Source: Watersipora subatra
Lineage: Eukaryota; Bryozoa; Gymnolaemata; Cheilostomatida; Watersiporidae
DNA: 64,000 bases
Direction: 5' to 3'
NCBI RefSeq assembly: GCF_963576615.1
Contig: NC_088715.1
Location: 60,299,802 to 60,363,801, forward strand
The notes under the pieces were generated by a model. That model did not search any database. It was not told the origin of the DNA and was given only the letters and a program-made list of their open reading frames with translations. Made by a program: the position numbers and the translations under genes. Shown piece after piece: positions 51,401 through 62,391 of this stretch; positions within the stretch are counted from its first letter, which is position 1, and each line of letters starts with the position of its first letter.

Positions 51401-54400
51401 TTATCCTGGTAGTCATCTCTGTGCTCACTATTCTAATCTACGCCAACCAGTACATCTTTGTGGCATTTGATGCTAAGCTTGTGCTGTCAGCGTGTCTGCT
51501 GCCTTATTGCGGATATATCTTTGGAGGTTTTCTTGCTTGGGCTTGCAGATTCGACTGGCCTCTTATAAAGGTATTTGAAACCTGTCATCTGAAACGGCTA
51601 TGAACAATATACCAGGGCAGCACATCCACTGTAATTTGTAATGTTTCTGCTTTACTAACACTGTCTAATTAAATATTATTGATAAAACCATTTAGTATGT
51701 ATCAATATTTGACTAGAGTCAGGATTTTTACGGCAGGAGGGCGGATTAAATTTATTTATTTAAAGATAATTATGTACTAATTAATAAAGGCAGCCCCCTA
51801 GATTGTCAAAGAGCTAATCAGTGGTTCGAGCACCATTTTGGTATGGGATGTCGAAAAGGCCACCAGCATTAAAGGAGGCAACACTGACAAAAAAGTGTAG
51901 CAGGCAATGGGAAACCTCCTCAGTAACCTTCCGAGAAAACTCGTGGAATTTCTAAAATAAGTAAATGGAGAAAAAGATAACACGAGGGTCCTGCCTACTG
52001 TAGAATACTCTTGCTGAATGTGTGTGTCTGATATGTTACAATCACACTCTAACTCCATCTTGCAAAAGTATACAATGAAGTCACATCTCTGTTTTACATT
52101 CCCATAAGTAATAAGCACTTGTAAATACTGTGAATAGCCACTTGAGTTTTCAAGCTAAGCCAGTTGTTAGCCGTTTATGTATTATCAATGGAGCACATAT
52201 CAAAGCCATTAAAATTATTACCAACATATTATTCTATGTTAAGTTAAAAGGTAAATTTTTGTGTTTTTTGTTTGTTTTATAATTACTAGTATCCTGGTAA
52301 CCTTGTGTGCCTTAAAGGTTGACTTGCAACAAAATTCACATTACAGTTAGTTGATATCAAAAGATTCACCATGTCTTACTCTGCTGTGTTGTAGGTGCAA
52401 AATATGTGGGAATGTGATTACAAGCTCTTAAAAGCTCAAAAACGAACAGCTAATCGCAGCCGCATGAGACCGCCATAGTTTGGATTCTCTTTCCAAAACA
52501 GCTCAAATGTGACGTAGCTGCGGTAAATGGTTTCTGTTTACACTTGCTTGCAACCTTATTTGTCGAAATATTTTTGCAAATATACTTCACGCATTCAATA
52601 AAACCATTTCTATTGTTTTTATGGGTCTGTTTTATCATCATTGTAATGCTGTCACTTTCAGCAGTGATATTTTATAACTTACCGTAAAAATTTGTTAAAC
52701 TTTTTAACCTTAGCTCGAAGGAATGCATATCATTATCTGATAATCATGACGAGCCTGTTGGTCACCTGCGATAATCGAAAAGTGCTGCAAAAATTATTTT
52801 CGAAGTATTGGGTCACATGATCAGATTATGATTTGACAATTAGTCCAAGCCAAAACAAAACTGTAAAGTAGCGAGCATCTATATTCGATACCCGGAGTAT
52901 ATGTAAAACCCGGAGTGTTTGTCATAAACTAGTGCTCGATAAGTTTATATTGAGCTTTTATTGGTCTTTCAATTCACGTGAAAACATCCCGTGACAAAAC
53001 AATAACCAAACTGTAATGACTACGTCAGAGAAATAAAGAGATTCCCATCTACGGCGGCTTTTCGTTTTTGAGCTTTTAAGAGCTTGTAATCACATTTCTA
53101 CATATTTGGCACCTACAACGCAACAGAGTAAGACATGGTGAATCTTTTGATACCAAATAAACTGTAATGTGAATTTTGTTGAAATTCAACCTTTAAGAGA
53201 TCATCGGATGTAATCAGTATATATTCGCACAATACAGTGAGTGTTGACTAGCACAATTGTTATTGCGTCATGCTGCTAAGCAAAATATCATGTGTTCGAA
53301 TACTATAGGATGCAATCTTTTTTCTAGCCTCATGCCATGGTTTTAAACAGACGGATATACAAACAAACACGATTTTTCTTACAGTAAAGAATGTGTTTAA
53401 TTAAATTTTATAAAAATTGATAAAATAGAAATAGTTTTCTAGCTATACTGGCAAGCTAGCCTATCTACTTCAAATGTTTGAGCAGGTTCCCATAACTCTC
53501 AGCATAACCACTGCTCTTTAATTTGGATAAATATTTTTCTGTTTTAAAATTGGTTGTGAGTGAAATTTTAACTTGTGCACAAAATTTTAAGTGTGAGCTT
53601 TTAGCCACATTTTTCAAATATTTCAGCATAAATGTAGTATTGCTAGCTATACCTTAAAGTGAAACTGGTCATTGTTCAACATGAAATTCAACTTCACTTT
53701 TTGGGTCAGCAGCTTTATTCTGAATATTTCTTATAATAAAATATTTTTTAAATTTTTAAATTTAAAAAATGAATATGGACTGGCTATTAGGCCGTCTTAA
53801 GATTTGCTAATAATCAACTTAAAATTGTATTTGTTATTTGGCCATTTTCTGATTTTCAATTGATCAAAGTTGCTTTAAATGATTGACCCGTTCAGCTTTC
53901 AAGCCTGTACATTAGCTGTATTATCTAATGTACAGAAAGTTGAAACTCTTGGCTAAAACTATTAATGAAAAAGATGACATTAGTACGTTTAACTTTTTTC
54001 AGTAGATAAAACTTTAGAGTTTGGTCGTTTAATCAACAGCGGGTTGGTTTATATCAGTCTTGTAGACTTTAAAAGTTTGACAGCATTCATTGAAAAAACC
54101 ATAGTTTCAATTCTCCTAATTATATGTTAGGTTCAATGGCAGATGATATGATTTGGTCGCAGCTTTTTAATATTTTTCTTCCCTGACTGCAGAAAGATTG
54201 CTCCACACGGATTTTGAACCCAGATATTTGGCCTTCTTCCCACACACACTACCATCTGTGCCGCTCGATCAGCATTCCAGATTTTAAAATGAACATTACA
54301 AAATATTTAAAAGATTATATCAGAAAGTATCAGTATTTTCCTATCATTTGTGATAGTTTTTTTATGCTTGAGGTGATCTGACTGCCAAGATGTTTATAGA

Positions 54401-56809
54401 TTAAAATTGGCAAAAGTCGATCGCAGGTGAAACGCTCAGATCAAGCAAAGGTGCAATATTGATGTCTATAGTTGTAAAGAAACTGACAGAATAGAGACTC
54501 GTACCGCCATAACTTGAACACAATAACTGATACCAACTATAGCAACCAGTGATGTCATTTCACATGTATTTTCCTCTAAGCGTTTCAACTGTGATGCAGT
54601 TTTAGATTTGAAATTTAGATTATAACATTAAAGTTGTCTCTTTGCTGCCTCATATTTTTATTTTTAACAAGGATTTAGATAACAAATTATTATACAATTC
54701 TGTTGAAAAAAGTAGAAATAATAATAATCTTTGGATAAATAGAAGTACAAGTAGTTTGTTTGTCTGCCATATTAGTTTTACCCAAGCCAGTGATATCATT
54801 GATTGAAATGATTAACAGGTATTTGCTATAATGTTTTTAGACTATTGCCATAGAAACAGGAATACAGAACACAGCTGTCACTATTCTCATAGCGCTGTCT
54901 CTCTCAGGGCAGCCAGACGCTGACCTCGCAGTTATTCTTCCTATTGCGTCTAACATAGTCTCTGCTGGACCTTTTTACTTGAGTCTGCCCATATATCTAC
55001 TCAGACAACGAATGTTGAAAAAGGTAAAATCATGTGTATTTGATTTTCAAAGTATATTCATTTTCTTTTTTAAGGACAATCTTACACAAAATTTAGTAGA
55101 TTTCATCAGAAAATTTTTCTAGCATTTACGACTGTTTTTGATGTTTGAGGTGATCTGACTGCCAGGATGTTTCAAGATTAAAATTGAGAAAACTTGATCG
55201 TGGCGAAAACAATTGGAAGAAAAACGCAAGCAAAATGATGTCACTAGTTGTAAACATTTGTATAGTTGATATAGGCTATTTCATTGAAATTGCAACCTTA
55301 CTTATCTTTATTCTGTGAGTCTCTTTACAACTAAAGATGTCGTAATCGAAATTTTGCTTGATCTGAGTGTTTTAACCACAATCAAGTTTTATCAATTTTA
55401 ATCTTGAAACATCCTGGCAGTCGGATCACTTCAAACATATAAAACAATCGCATTTGATAAAAAATACCAATACTTTCTGATAAAGCTTACTAAAATTCCA
55501 TGAAATATCACCTTTAAAAGCTGTCAAAAATCTACAGCGTGTTTCAAAAATTGATTTATATCTAGTTGCGTCATTTTCATCCCTAAAAAATGCTATTGAA
55601 AAAGAAGGTACATTGCTGCTGTATTGCTATAGAGTTATTCTAGTCAAACGATGTTGACAAAATTAAGCTAATTTTTTTAGGCGTATAAAATTTATGCAAA
55701 GCCTGCTCATAAACATCAAAAGGGATAGTATTAAATTCAAATCATTCCCTTTCAAAACTTTTTTTGCCGAGTTCAATTTAGCGGATTTTTATGCTTTGTA
55801 AAAACATGAAAAGAATACTAATGAAAATCTGAACTATTAGCTTTTGATTCACAAGCACAGAAGATTGGTATGTAGCATAAACATAAGTACAGAAGGTTAC
55901 TAAATTTTAGGAGAGTCGTTCAAATGGCATAATTTATTTTTGTAACGATTAAGCCAGTATTTTTATTTTTGATTTCAACTAGTGTAAATAAAAATAGGAA
56001 ATGGTCATCATCATCATTAAAGGTTTTACTTTCTTTTCATAGAGGCCCTGCCTGACTTTCGCTTTTATAGTGCATGTCAGGTTTACACCCTAAATATATT
56101 TTTCTAAACATTTTCTTGATACATTCATAGTCGCATATCAACTTAGTTAGCGCTAAGCAACTCAAGTAGCAGCACTGACTGCCTGCAACATTTTCAGACT
56201 TAGTGGACAGTTTCGTAGATTAAGAATGACTGTGCCATTTTACACTTAGCAACATGGCACTACCTCGCAAAATTGCCAACTTTTGGGCTTATGCTATTAA
56301 ATAAAAGAATATAATATATGCACAGCGACACAAACCAATTATTGGTTGTGTTTCAGTACAAACAACCAATAACTACCAACTACCTGTACATAATTATGCG
56401 CCAAGTGAAATACACTCACAATCATAGAAAATTCTGTCATTTTAAAATTGTTGTACAAGAGGCCTGTCAGTTCAAGTATTAGTTTTGGCTGTAAATTTTG
56501 TTTAAATCTTTAATTTAAACTTCAGCCAACTTGCAATAACAAAATTTACTCAGGCTATAAAGACCTGGTCTAAGTAGAGTATTTTACAAAGACTTTCAAT
56601 GTTTCAACTTGCAGCACCAATTTCTTTTTGGTTTTAAATAAATGTTTTTAATTGGCTTTCAGAGGGCGACTAAGAAAGCAGAACTGGAATCAAAAGGAAG
56701 CGACACCTTAACCGGAGAAGAATCGGATGAAAAACAAACATTTGAAATTGAAGAAAATTCTAGCATGGCAGAAAAAGAACGCCCACACGAAATGAAACTT
56801 ATAGATTAA
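39421..56809 (+). CDS. Gene B: SLC10-family (P3-like) sodium symporter
   Basis: Ten coding exons: 39421-39496, 40128-40297, 47594-47729, 47814-47965, 48708-48827, 49060-49231, 49679-49866, 51394-51570, 54841-55023 and 56663-56809. The sum is 1521 bp, or 506 residues plus TAA, with the same intron phases as gene A and typical family length. The start MHSFYSLFFTFCLAAG is a signal peptide. The ectodomain (to about residue 180) has NSS, NFS, NVS, NLS, NIS and NGS sites. The membrane core carries RDHLRRPKAPG, MGCCPGGGTSNMYSKLF, PADEG and ETGIQN, the last and the PGG region being where Na+ ligands lie in SLC10 proteins. About nine to ten membrane segments end with LRQRMLKK and a charged 48-residue tail. 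Probably a plasma-membrane Na+-coupled carrier; substrate unknown. SLC10A3/A5-like rather than a true bile acid carrier is my reading. Confidence 0.93.
40798..40925 (-). repeat. SINE-like element (gene B intron 2)
   Basis: Read on the minus strand it has the B-box-like AGAGTTCAAATCCCATGTG and the 3' tail ACTTTTATTATAGTAAA. It is diverged, and the head (GTAGTGTAACTGAC) is tRNA-like. Confidence 0.6.
41934..42605. repeat. 46-bp minisatellite, about 14-15 copies (gene B intron 2)
   Basis: Unit: TGGCCATAGACCTCCAACCA, then GCATAGACTTATGACTAA and CTACTAAC. The spacing of TGGCCAT is 46 bp. Early units have TACCAAC where later units have TACTAAC, so two variant classes occupy different parts of the array. 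Confidence 0.95.
44630..44935 (+). other. Possible decayed retroelement leader
   Basis: TGGTGGAACTTAGGACAAAA is followed by a lysine/arginine-rich segment and then a frame reading MSPAEENEE, a stop, and further on EEQAANKMLSKASSEDPKRL. The layout vaguely recalls the leader and start of an LTR-retrotransposon gag. No protease, RT or integrase follows. This is a weak call. Confidence 0.2.
45830..46015. repeat. 24-bp minisatellite, about 7-8 copies (gene B intron 2)
   Basis: GACAAGTTTAGTTGGTGCTT plus four variable bases recurs with GTTTAG spaced every 24 bp from 45842 to 45985. Confidence 0.92.
48372..48505. repeat. 20-bp minisatellite, about 6-7 copies (gene B intron 4)
   Basis: TAGTGCAACTAGTTACTTAT repeats with one or two changes per unit. 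It sits directly before a SINE-like tail. Confidence 0.94.
48515..48615 (+). repeat. 5'-truncated SINE-like element (gene B intron 4)
   Basis: Starts at the B-box-like ATGGGTTTAAATCCCATTG, then TTTTTCCTAACCTCTAAC, and ends CTCCTCTTATTAGAGTAAAG. It matches the 3' portion of the copies at 60595-60707 and 14681-14848. Confidence 0.6.
50911..51075 (-). repeat. Full-length SINE-like element (gene B intron 7)
   Basis: On the minus strand: a tRNA-like head, the B box ATGAGTTCAAATCCTGTTAG, then CAATCTTTTTCTCAAC, TTGGACAGACAAACAGATG and the tail ACACGGCTCTTATTATAGTA. The tail is shared word for word with the 60198-60351 copy. Confidence 0.75.
52311..53197. mobile_element. Fold-back DNA element with inverted termini of about 150 bp (gene B intron 8)
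   Basis: The left terminus (CTTAAAGGTTGACTTGCAAC, AAAATTCACATTACAGTTAG, CAAAAGATTCACCATGTCTT, GTGATTACAAGCTCTTAAAA) and the right terminus are reverse complements with only scattered mismatches over about 150 bp. The interior of about 590 bp is non-coding and includes TACCCGGAGTATATG. High arm identity indicates a fairly recent insertion. No transposase is present. The short ORF at 52450-52641 on the minus strand is within the arm and interior and is not a gene. Confidence 0.85.
53250..53392 (+). repeat. Diverged SINE-like element (gene B intron 8)
   Basis: A B-box-like ATGTGTTCGAATACTATAGG, then ATGCAATCTTTTTTCTAGCC and the remnant tail TTTTTCTTACAGTAAAG. It is one of the more decayed copies. 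Confidence 0.5.
54180..54275 (-). repeat. SINE-like head fragment (gene B intron 8)
   Basis: On the minus strand it reads GGGTTCAAAATCCGTGTGG (B box), then AGCAATCTTTCTGC, preceded by a tRNA-like GAGCGGCACAGATGG. The usual tail is missing. Confidence 0.5.
54290..54608. repeat. Dispersed palindromic element, copy 8 (gene B intron 8)
   Basis: ATCAGAAAGTATCAGTATTT, GAGGTGATCTGACTGCCAAG, AACGCTCAGATCAAGCAAAG, GTAAAGAAACTGACAGAATA and ATAGCAACCAGTGATGTCA match the family. The right arm is cut short. Confidence 0.8.
55070..55520. repeat. Dispersed palindromic element, copy 9 (gene B intron 9)
   Basis: Both arms are present: TTTAGTAGATTTCATCAGAA, GATGTTTGAGGTGATCTGAC and GTTTCAAGATTAAAATTG on the left; TCAATTTTAATCTTGAAACA, CCTGGCAGTCGGATCACTTC and TTTCTGATAAAGCTTACTAA on the right. 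It is the clearest copy for defining the family: about 450 bp, non-coding, forming a long imperfect hairpin. Confidence 0.85.
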
Positions 56810-58189
56810 CTTATAAAAGCAAGGAAGAACAACTCCTTCAATTGTGTGTTCGAAAAGGTCTACACAGTTTCAATCTTGCTATCTATATGTCATGATGATG
56901 CATTTTAGTTTCAAATATTCAAGTTGAAATTATTAATATATTTTCTCTATGTACTTAATTTTCAGACAGCTTCTTTTTCCGTATCAAAAAAAACATCAGT
57001 AGATAGTAGAGTGGCAAGAGAAGACAAACCTTAGCTATATTGCCAATTGATTGGTTCCACAGCATTTGAACAATAACTGTATGCATGCATATTTTATACA
57101 ATCGTCATTATATAAAGTATATATATGATTTATGTATATGTTTAATTATTGAAAAGTTTTATTATCACCAAATTCATAAGCGTTTATTGGTTTGCTACAA
57201 TGTTACAAAATATAATAACAGACAATAGGCTATTACACTTCAGAAATAAGTTTGAAATATTAACCTGACATGAATGTTTAGTAAGAGTAAAAATATTTTA
57301 TTAAAGAGAAGATGGAATTAATTGTCTAGCAGCGCGACCAAGGATTTTATTTTATAGAAATTCATAAAATGCTTCAACAAAGGTTCTGTACTTGGTTCAT
57401 GCACTTTACTTGCATTCGAAGTTCGTTACAAAGTGCATACAAATCGTAACAACTCAGATGTTGCGAAACCCATGTACCGTAAATTTTATCCAGCCAAAAC
57501 TTGACTCACCGAAATAATTTTTAATGTAGGTAAGGACAACGGTAGCAGGTAAAATATCCAAATACAAGAGAACAGAATTTTAATACAAGAGAAGACAACA
57601 GCAAATATATTCAACAAATTAACTAGCTCGCCACTCTTGAAGCAGCAACAATACTTTTTGAAAGAAAACTTCTAGTTTCACAGTTTCTAGTTTTTCTGAA
57701 AGAAAAAGTAGATACTATTTATGTTTATTTTAGACTAGGTGTCACCATTCATACTGAACCATGACAGCTTTAGCATTGACCGTACTCTTTACATATCTAT
57801 GTAATCTTCAACAGGTAAAGAACATTTTAAAATAAATATTTAAATTTATCATTTAATCTTTTCTAGCCACCAAAGTCTCGTATTAAAAAAGAAACAGCTA
57901 TTATATCAACCGTGCATTTAGTTGGGAAAATTTTTCAGCATGTCAGTAACTGTTGTCTATGCGTTTTAGAGATGTTAGCTGCTACATAAAGAATAGGGAC
58001 TTACATGTAGATATAGGTATAAGTAAAATATTACCCTGCTTCAATAAAAAAAATTGAGAGGGTTGTTTTCTCTCAGTGCGATTTTGTCAGCATTATCTTA
58101 GTTTAAAGTAGTCTGCTGTAGACATGGCCCTCATGTTATGATCTTCTCCAATTCCTCAGATTACGCATTTTATAAGTTTTTTTAGGAGA
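56810..58189. other. Downstream of gene B; no gene seen
   Basis: AT-rich sequence that should include the gene B 3' UTR. No AATAAA was found in the first few hundred bases after the stop. A TATAAA variant lies near 57111, but it cannot be assigned. No open frame of interest. Confidence 0.5.
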
Positions 58190-58350
58190 GTACTGAGGTG
58201 GTTTCCTATTGCCTGCCAGAGGTTTCTTGTCAGGGTTGTCTCATTTAGCACAAAAGTAATTTATGACTAGATGCTCTTTCTGACATCCTATAATGAGGTT
58301 TGAACTACTGACCTGTCACTCAGTAGACCGGAAGGCTATGCACTACACCC
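58190..58350 (-). repeat. Diverged SINE-like element
   Basis: On the minus strand: a tRNA-like head GTGCATAGCCTTCCGGTC, then a B-box-like GTAGTTCAAACCTCATTATA. The 3' tail is unclear. It lies between the 3' ends of genes B and C. Confidence 0.5.
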
Positions 58351-58823
58351 CTAAGACAGACTGAAAAGATGTGTATCCAAAACGATGACTTCTTTATTTG
58401 CAAGCATTATCTATGTTAAGCTAGATAAAAACACTTATTTGTCACAATTTAACCAGCGCTAGGAGCTGATCAGATTACACTCGTTAGTAATTTCATCATT
58501 TTGAAGCCTTGCTCTGGCAGCATGAGCCCGTATGAGTTTGACAATATGACAAGATACTATCGGTGCCTTGGCATCAGACAATGTGGACAAAAAAAATGCC
58601 AAACAATAAGAAGTTGTTTTACTGCCTACAGTAACTAAAAATTTCCTTGATTAGGAATCACAACGAGTTTATAGAGTGTATTTAAATAGTTAGCGAATGC
58701 AGGTTTATGAGAGGAAATGGTAAGAAAAGTTAGTTAGTAAAGTTAGTTAGTAATCTAGAATTGAATAAGTGTTAGTGAGCAACATGTATCTATATAACAC
58801 TGAGTCTTATCTGTTACTAATCT

Positions 58824-61800
58824 TTAGGATTTCATTAGTCTATCAGTTACTCGACTCTCTACAACACAGTTCCTATCATCGCTTTCGTTGCTTCCGCTTC
58901 GCTCTTTTTCCATAGTTTCCATCTCCAGTTCATCTCCCACTTTGCTAGTTTCACTCACTTCCTCTTCTTGCAGTTTAGCCTTTCTCTACATCACAACAAT
59001 TTACTTAAAAGGTGCAGAATTCAAAATTATTAACTTATTTAAAATTACATGATTGCTAAAAATTGCAAATCCTAAAAAATGTTACAGAAACAAACTATGA
59101 AAATTTGGTGCGGAAGTGATGTATGCGCTATTTCTATCAGCTTTTTATTACATAGGAGGTAAATAAATATTTTTTGTTCTGAATAGTGACAGCTTTGCTG
59201 GAGCCACTATTTTGTTGCTCATTTCAATTACACAAGTGATGGAGAGCAAGTCTATGATGCGGAATGTCGTGAGTTCAAGTCCCGCACATTGCCATCTTTT
59301 TTCTGCATTTTTGTAATAGTAAAACTTATAATAAAGATTGTCTACAGATAGACTTTTAAAGCTGAGTATCTTGTAATTTTGCTTGATATCGTTGCACTGA
59401 AAAGACAATACAGGATGTGATTAAAGTTATTTATGTAAAATAACTATGTTCAGAACTTCAGCTTGTGACATTCAGGTTAGAATACCAACACTCTATCAAC
59501 CACGCTAATCCAACCACCTTTTAGATTTTCAGAGTAACCTTGACTATAATAACAGTGGTGTATGAAGTTAAAGCGTGCTGCATTATGGAGGAGTTATAAG
59601 AGCAGACTGCCAGAGTTCCATTCATAATTTGGGGTTTATTTAACGTGAAAAAGCAGGTCGACTCCAAGCAATGCTGGGCTCGATTTAAAAACTTAGAATT
59701 TTAATTTTCTATAAAAAATATGCCGTGATATAACTAATTAGAAAGACAAAAATGTGCCATTCCTTGCACTATGCACGATTACCCTAAATGAATGCATTGT
59801 AAAAGCAGTGTAATAATTTGTGCTAAAAAGCAAAGAAGTCCTGAGCAGCGCATGGCTTTCTGCTAGTAATTAATAAGTTGCATAAACACGATTTATTTCC
59901 AAACAACTGGCCAAGAGCAAAGACTTAGCTAGACCCTATTAGCAGGCGACAAGAACCTATGACTACTTAATCGCATCAACCCTTTCTCCTAACAACTTTG
60001 CAAAATTTAACATTTTACAAAGTGTTACAAAATTTTACAAGTGTTTCTTGGCTTGATTGCCAAGAAACACTTAACAGCTCCAGTGTTTTGGTTGAAAGTT
60101 TCATCTATGGTTTATTAAGGACATTGGCGCTGAAAGTCTTGCGCATCGTGAGAGACCATCATGCATAATAACTAGGTGCACAATCATTCTTAAACATGGC
60201 AAGGTGGTCATGTGGTGGTCGGTAGAATGTCTGGCTGGCTGCTAATTGAACTATCGAAGTTTAATTCCAATGCAAGGCAGTCTTTATTCCTCAGACTCAT
60301 GGGTTGCATTGAACAGACAAAAGAACGAACACGGCTCTTATTATAGTAAATATTTGCTCGTCAGTGAACTAGGCGCAAGGCATATTTAGATACATTAATA
60401 AAATCTTTGGTGAATAAAAAGTGTAGATGTTTTCTGTGGTTTACACACATCAACACTACTTAACAATGATTTTCGACGACAAACAGATTGACCAATGAAA
60501 GTTAGTCTTAGTCATGTAAAAACCATGACGATCGTACCAAACTTTTTGTTTTTGTTAATGTTCTAGAAAATTTTCAGCATGGTTATTATTCATTATAAAT
60601 CACAAGTTCAAATCTCATAGGAGGTAATCTTTTTTCTAACCTTCAACCAATCTTCAGACAGACTGATGGACACGGCTTCTATTATTATAGTAAAGATTAG
60701 CAATTTTTGATAGCAAAGATGTTTACGCAGTCATTTGCAGTGCTATATTTTATCTTGCATAAGAATGCAACAAATAGGTGTAGAGAACAGCGAGGCACAT
60801 AATACTTTAAGTTTGTGGCGTGAGCCAAGCTATAATTGTAGTTGATTTTATTTAATTTAATATTTATTTAATACATTAAATCTGCTGATGTAAACCAACA
60901 TATTTGTAGTTTTGTGTAGCTAGTACACAGACCTACAAATATGTTGTATGTTGAAGTATGGTTGTACCAGTGGTACCTGTAGAACCTGTAGAACCACTAG
61001 TACAATCATATCTCACCAGGTTTGATGAATAGACAAAGAGCATACCTTGTTAATAATCCTCTGTCTCAGCAAGTAGATAGGTAAGATTATAAAGAAAGGC
61101 CAGCTCGCTACTAGGGTAGAAGCGGCTGGTAGAATAATAGCTAGGTCACTGTCTGGATTTGAGGCTATTGACTGAACCACTAAGATGCAGACACCTACAT
61201 TCTGCATGCCTGTCTCCAGAGAGATAGTCTAAAAGTAAATACAATCGACAAGTACGGCTTGTGTCTTATAAAAACTTAAAAACGTGAAATGTTATAAAAA
61301 TCTAAAAATGTGAAATGTGACTGAATCCATCAATTATATTTTTCTTCATTAAACAGACAAACTACAAAAAACTGTATCAGCTTCAGCTTCTTTGCCATTT
61401 TCAAGAGTTTGGTGTTGTAGTTTTTTATCTGTTGGTTTGTAAATTCACATACTATTAAATATAGGTAGTATCTCTAGACAGCTAGTGACAGCTATCCAGA
61501 CTGTATAAAGGCTGACTATATTAGGGCAAGTAGTATAAAATTTAATAACTTGTTGGTTTTAATGTCACCATTGTTAATAATGAAATGTGTGCCATAAGAT
61601 AAGACAACTTCAATTCAAGATTTTTGGTCGATTATTAATTATAAATTTTTGTTGAAAAAGAGAATTAAAATTTGGTTTTGTCTGCACTTGTATGTAAATG
61701 GATATGTGCAACTGAAGTCAATGTGTTCACCATTAATAAAAATAGGGTTTTGATATTTTTTTAATTCAAAATATATAGTAGTCCCAACCATTAAATTGAT

Positions 61801-62391
61801 TTAGTTTATGTCTGATTTAGTAGCTAGTTTATATACAAGACAAAATAAGTTTGTCTTCAGTACCACAATCCATGTTATGACTATATGACAGACACAATTG
61901 CGTCACACATACACACATGTATGCACATAATTCCAGCTACAACTTAGCGATCTAAATAGTAATACTGGTACAAAGAGTGTAGAATCTGTAAAAAGAAGAC
62001 CTACTCTAGATATTGTTTTTAGTATGTATTCAGAATAAAATTTTACTCGTGGAAACAATGGCTATCTTATAACCAGTCACTGAGTCAAATTTTATTGTCA
62101 TGTGTTGTAAAAACACACAGACTAATTATTAAGTATTTTATTATGTATCGTGAAACAGGAGGTGCTTTCAAAGATTTTCTCATGCTCATCAGAAACAGTC
62201 TATTCTCTATTCACCTTGATAAGCTTCCAGTCAAGGCGACAGATCCATGCAAACAGACCACCCAAAATGAACCCCACATATGGCAGCGCACATGCCGCTA
62301 GAGTCAGCTCACCATCCCAGGCAGCAAATATGTAGAAATTGATGTAGATTCCAAATGTGCAGAAGAAGACAATTACCAATACAAATACAAC
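58824..62391 (-). CDS. Gene C (partial): SLC10-family transporter, last three exons
   Basis: Exons 62391-62215 (177 bp), 61228-61046 (183 bp) and 58985-58824 (162 bp with TAA) correspond to exons 8, 9 and 10 of gene B, with the same lengths for the first two and the same phase-0 introns. Encoded segments include LAACALPYVGFILGGLFAW, CRLDWKLIK, LETGMQNVGVCILVVQS and PIYLLRQRIINK, followed by a 53-residue charged tail RKAKLQEEEV ending in RLMKS. No match to exon 7 is seen between 62392 and 64000, so the 5' part, including the ectodomain and the PGGG motif, should lie beyond the right edge. A working gene is likely, since all three exons are intact, but a truncated copy cannot be excluded. Confidence 0.88.
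59225..59335 (+). repeat. SINE-like element (gene C intron 9)
   Basis: GGAGAGCAAGTCTATGATGC resembles the anticodon side of a tRNA, and GTGAGTTCAAGTCCCGCAC is a good B box. TTTTTTCTGCATTTTTG and GTAATAGTAAAACTTAT follow. Confidence 0.55.
60039..60072. repeat. Perfect 14-bp-arm hairpin
   Basis: AAGTGTTTCTTGGC and GCCAAGAAACACTT are exact reverse complements around a six-base TTGATT loop. It lies in the last intron of gene C. Confidence 0.9.
60198..60351 (+). repeat. SINE-like element (gene C intron 9)
   Basis: Tail ACACGGCTCTTATTATAGTA and spacer GAACAGACAAAAGAACG match the family. The head GGTGGTCATGTGGTGGTCGG (A-box side) and CGAAGTTTAATTCCAATGC (B-box side) are tRNA-like. Confidence 0.7.
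60595..60707 (+). repeat. 5'-truncated SINE-like element (gene C intron 9)
   Basis: Begins near the B box CAAGTTCAAATCTCATAGG, then AGGTAATCTTTTTTCTAACC, CAGACAGACTGATGGACACG and the tail CTATTATTATAGTAAAGAT. Confidence 0.7.
60896..61010. repeat. Two adjacent hairpins (gene C intron 9)
   Basis: The first (60896-60945) pairs CAACATATTTGTAG with CTACAAATATGTTG, with further inner pairing GTGTA/TACAC. The second (about 60957-61010) pairs TGGTTGTACCAGTGGT with ACCACTAGTACAATCA. They end about 35 bp from the exon 9 donor of gene C. Confidence 0.8.
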
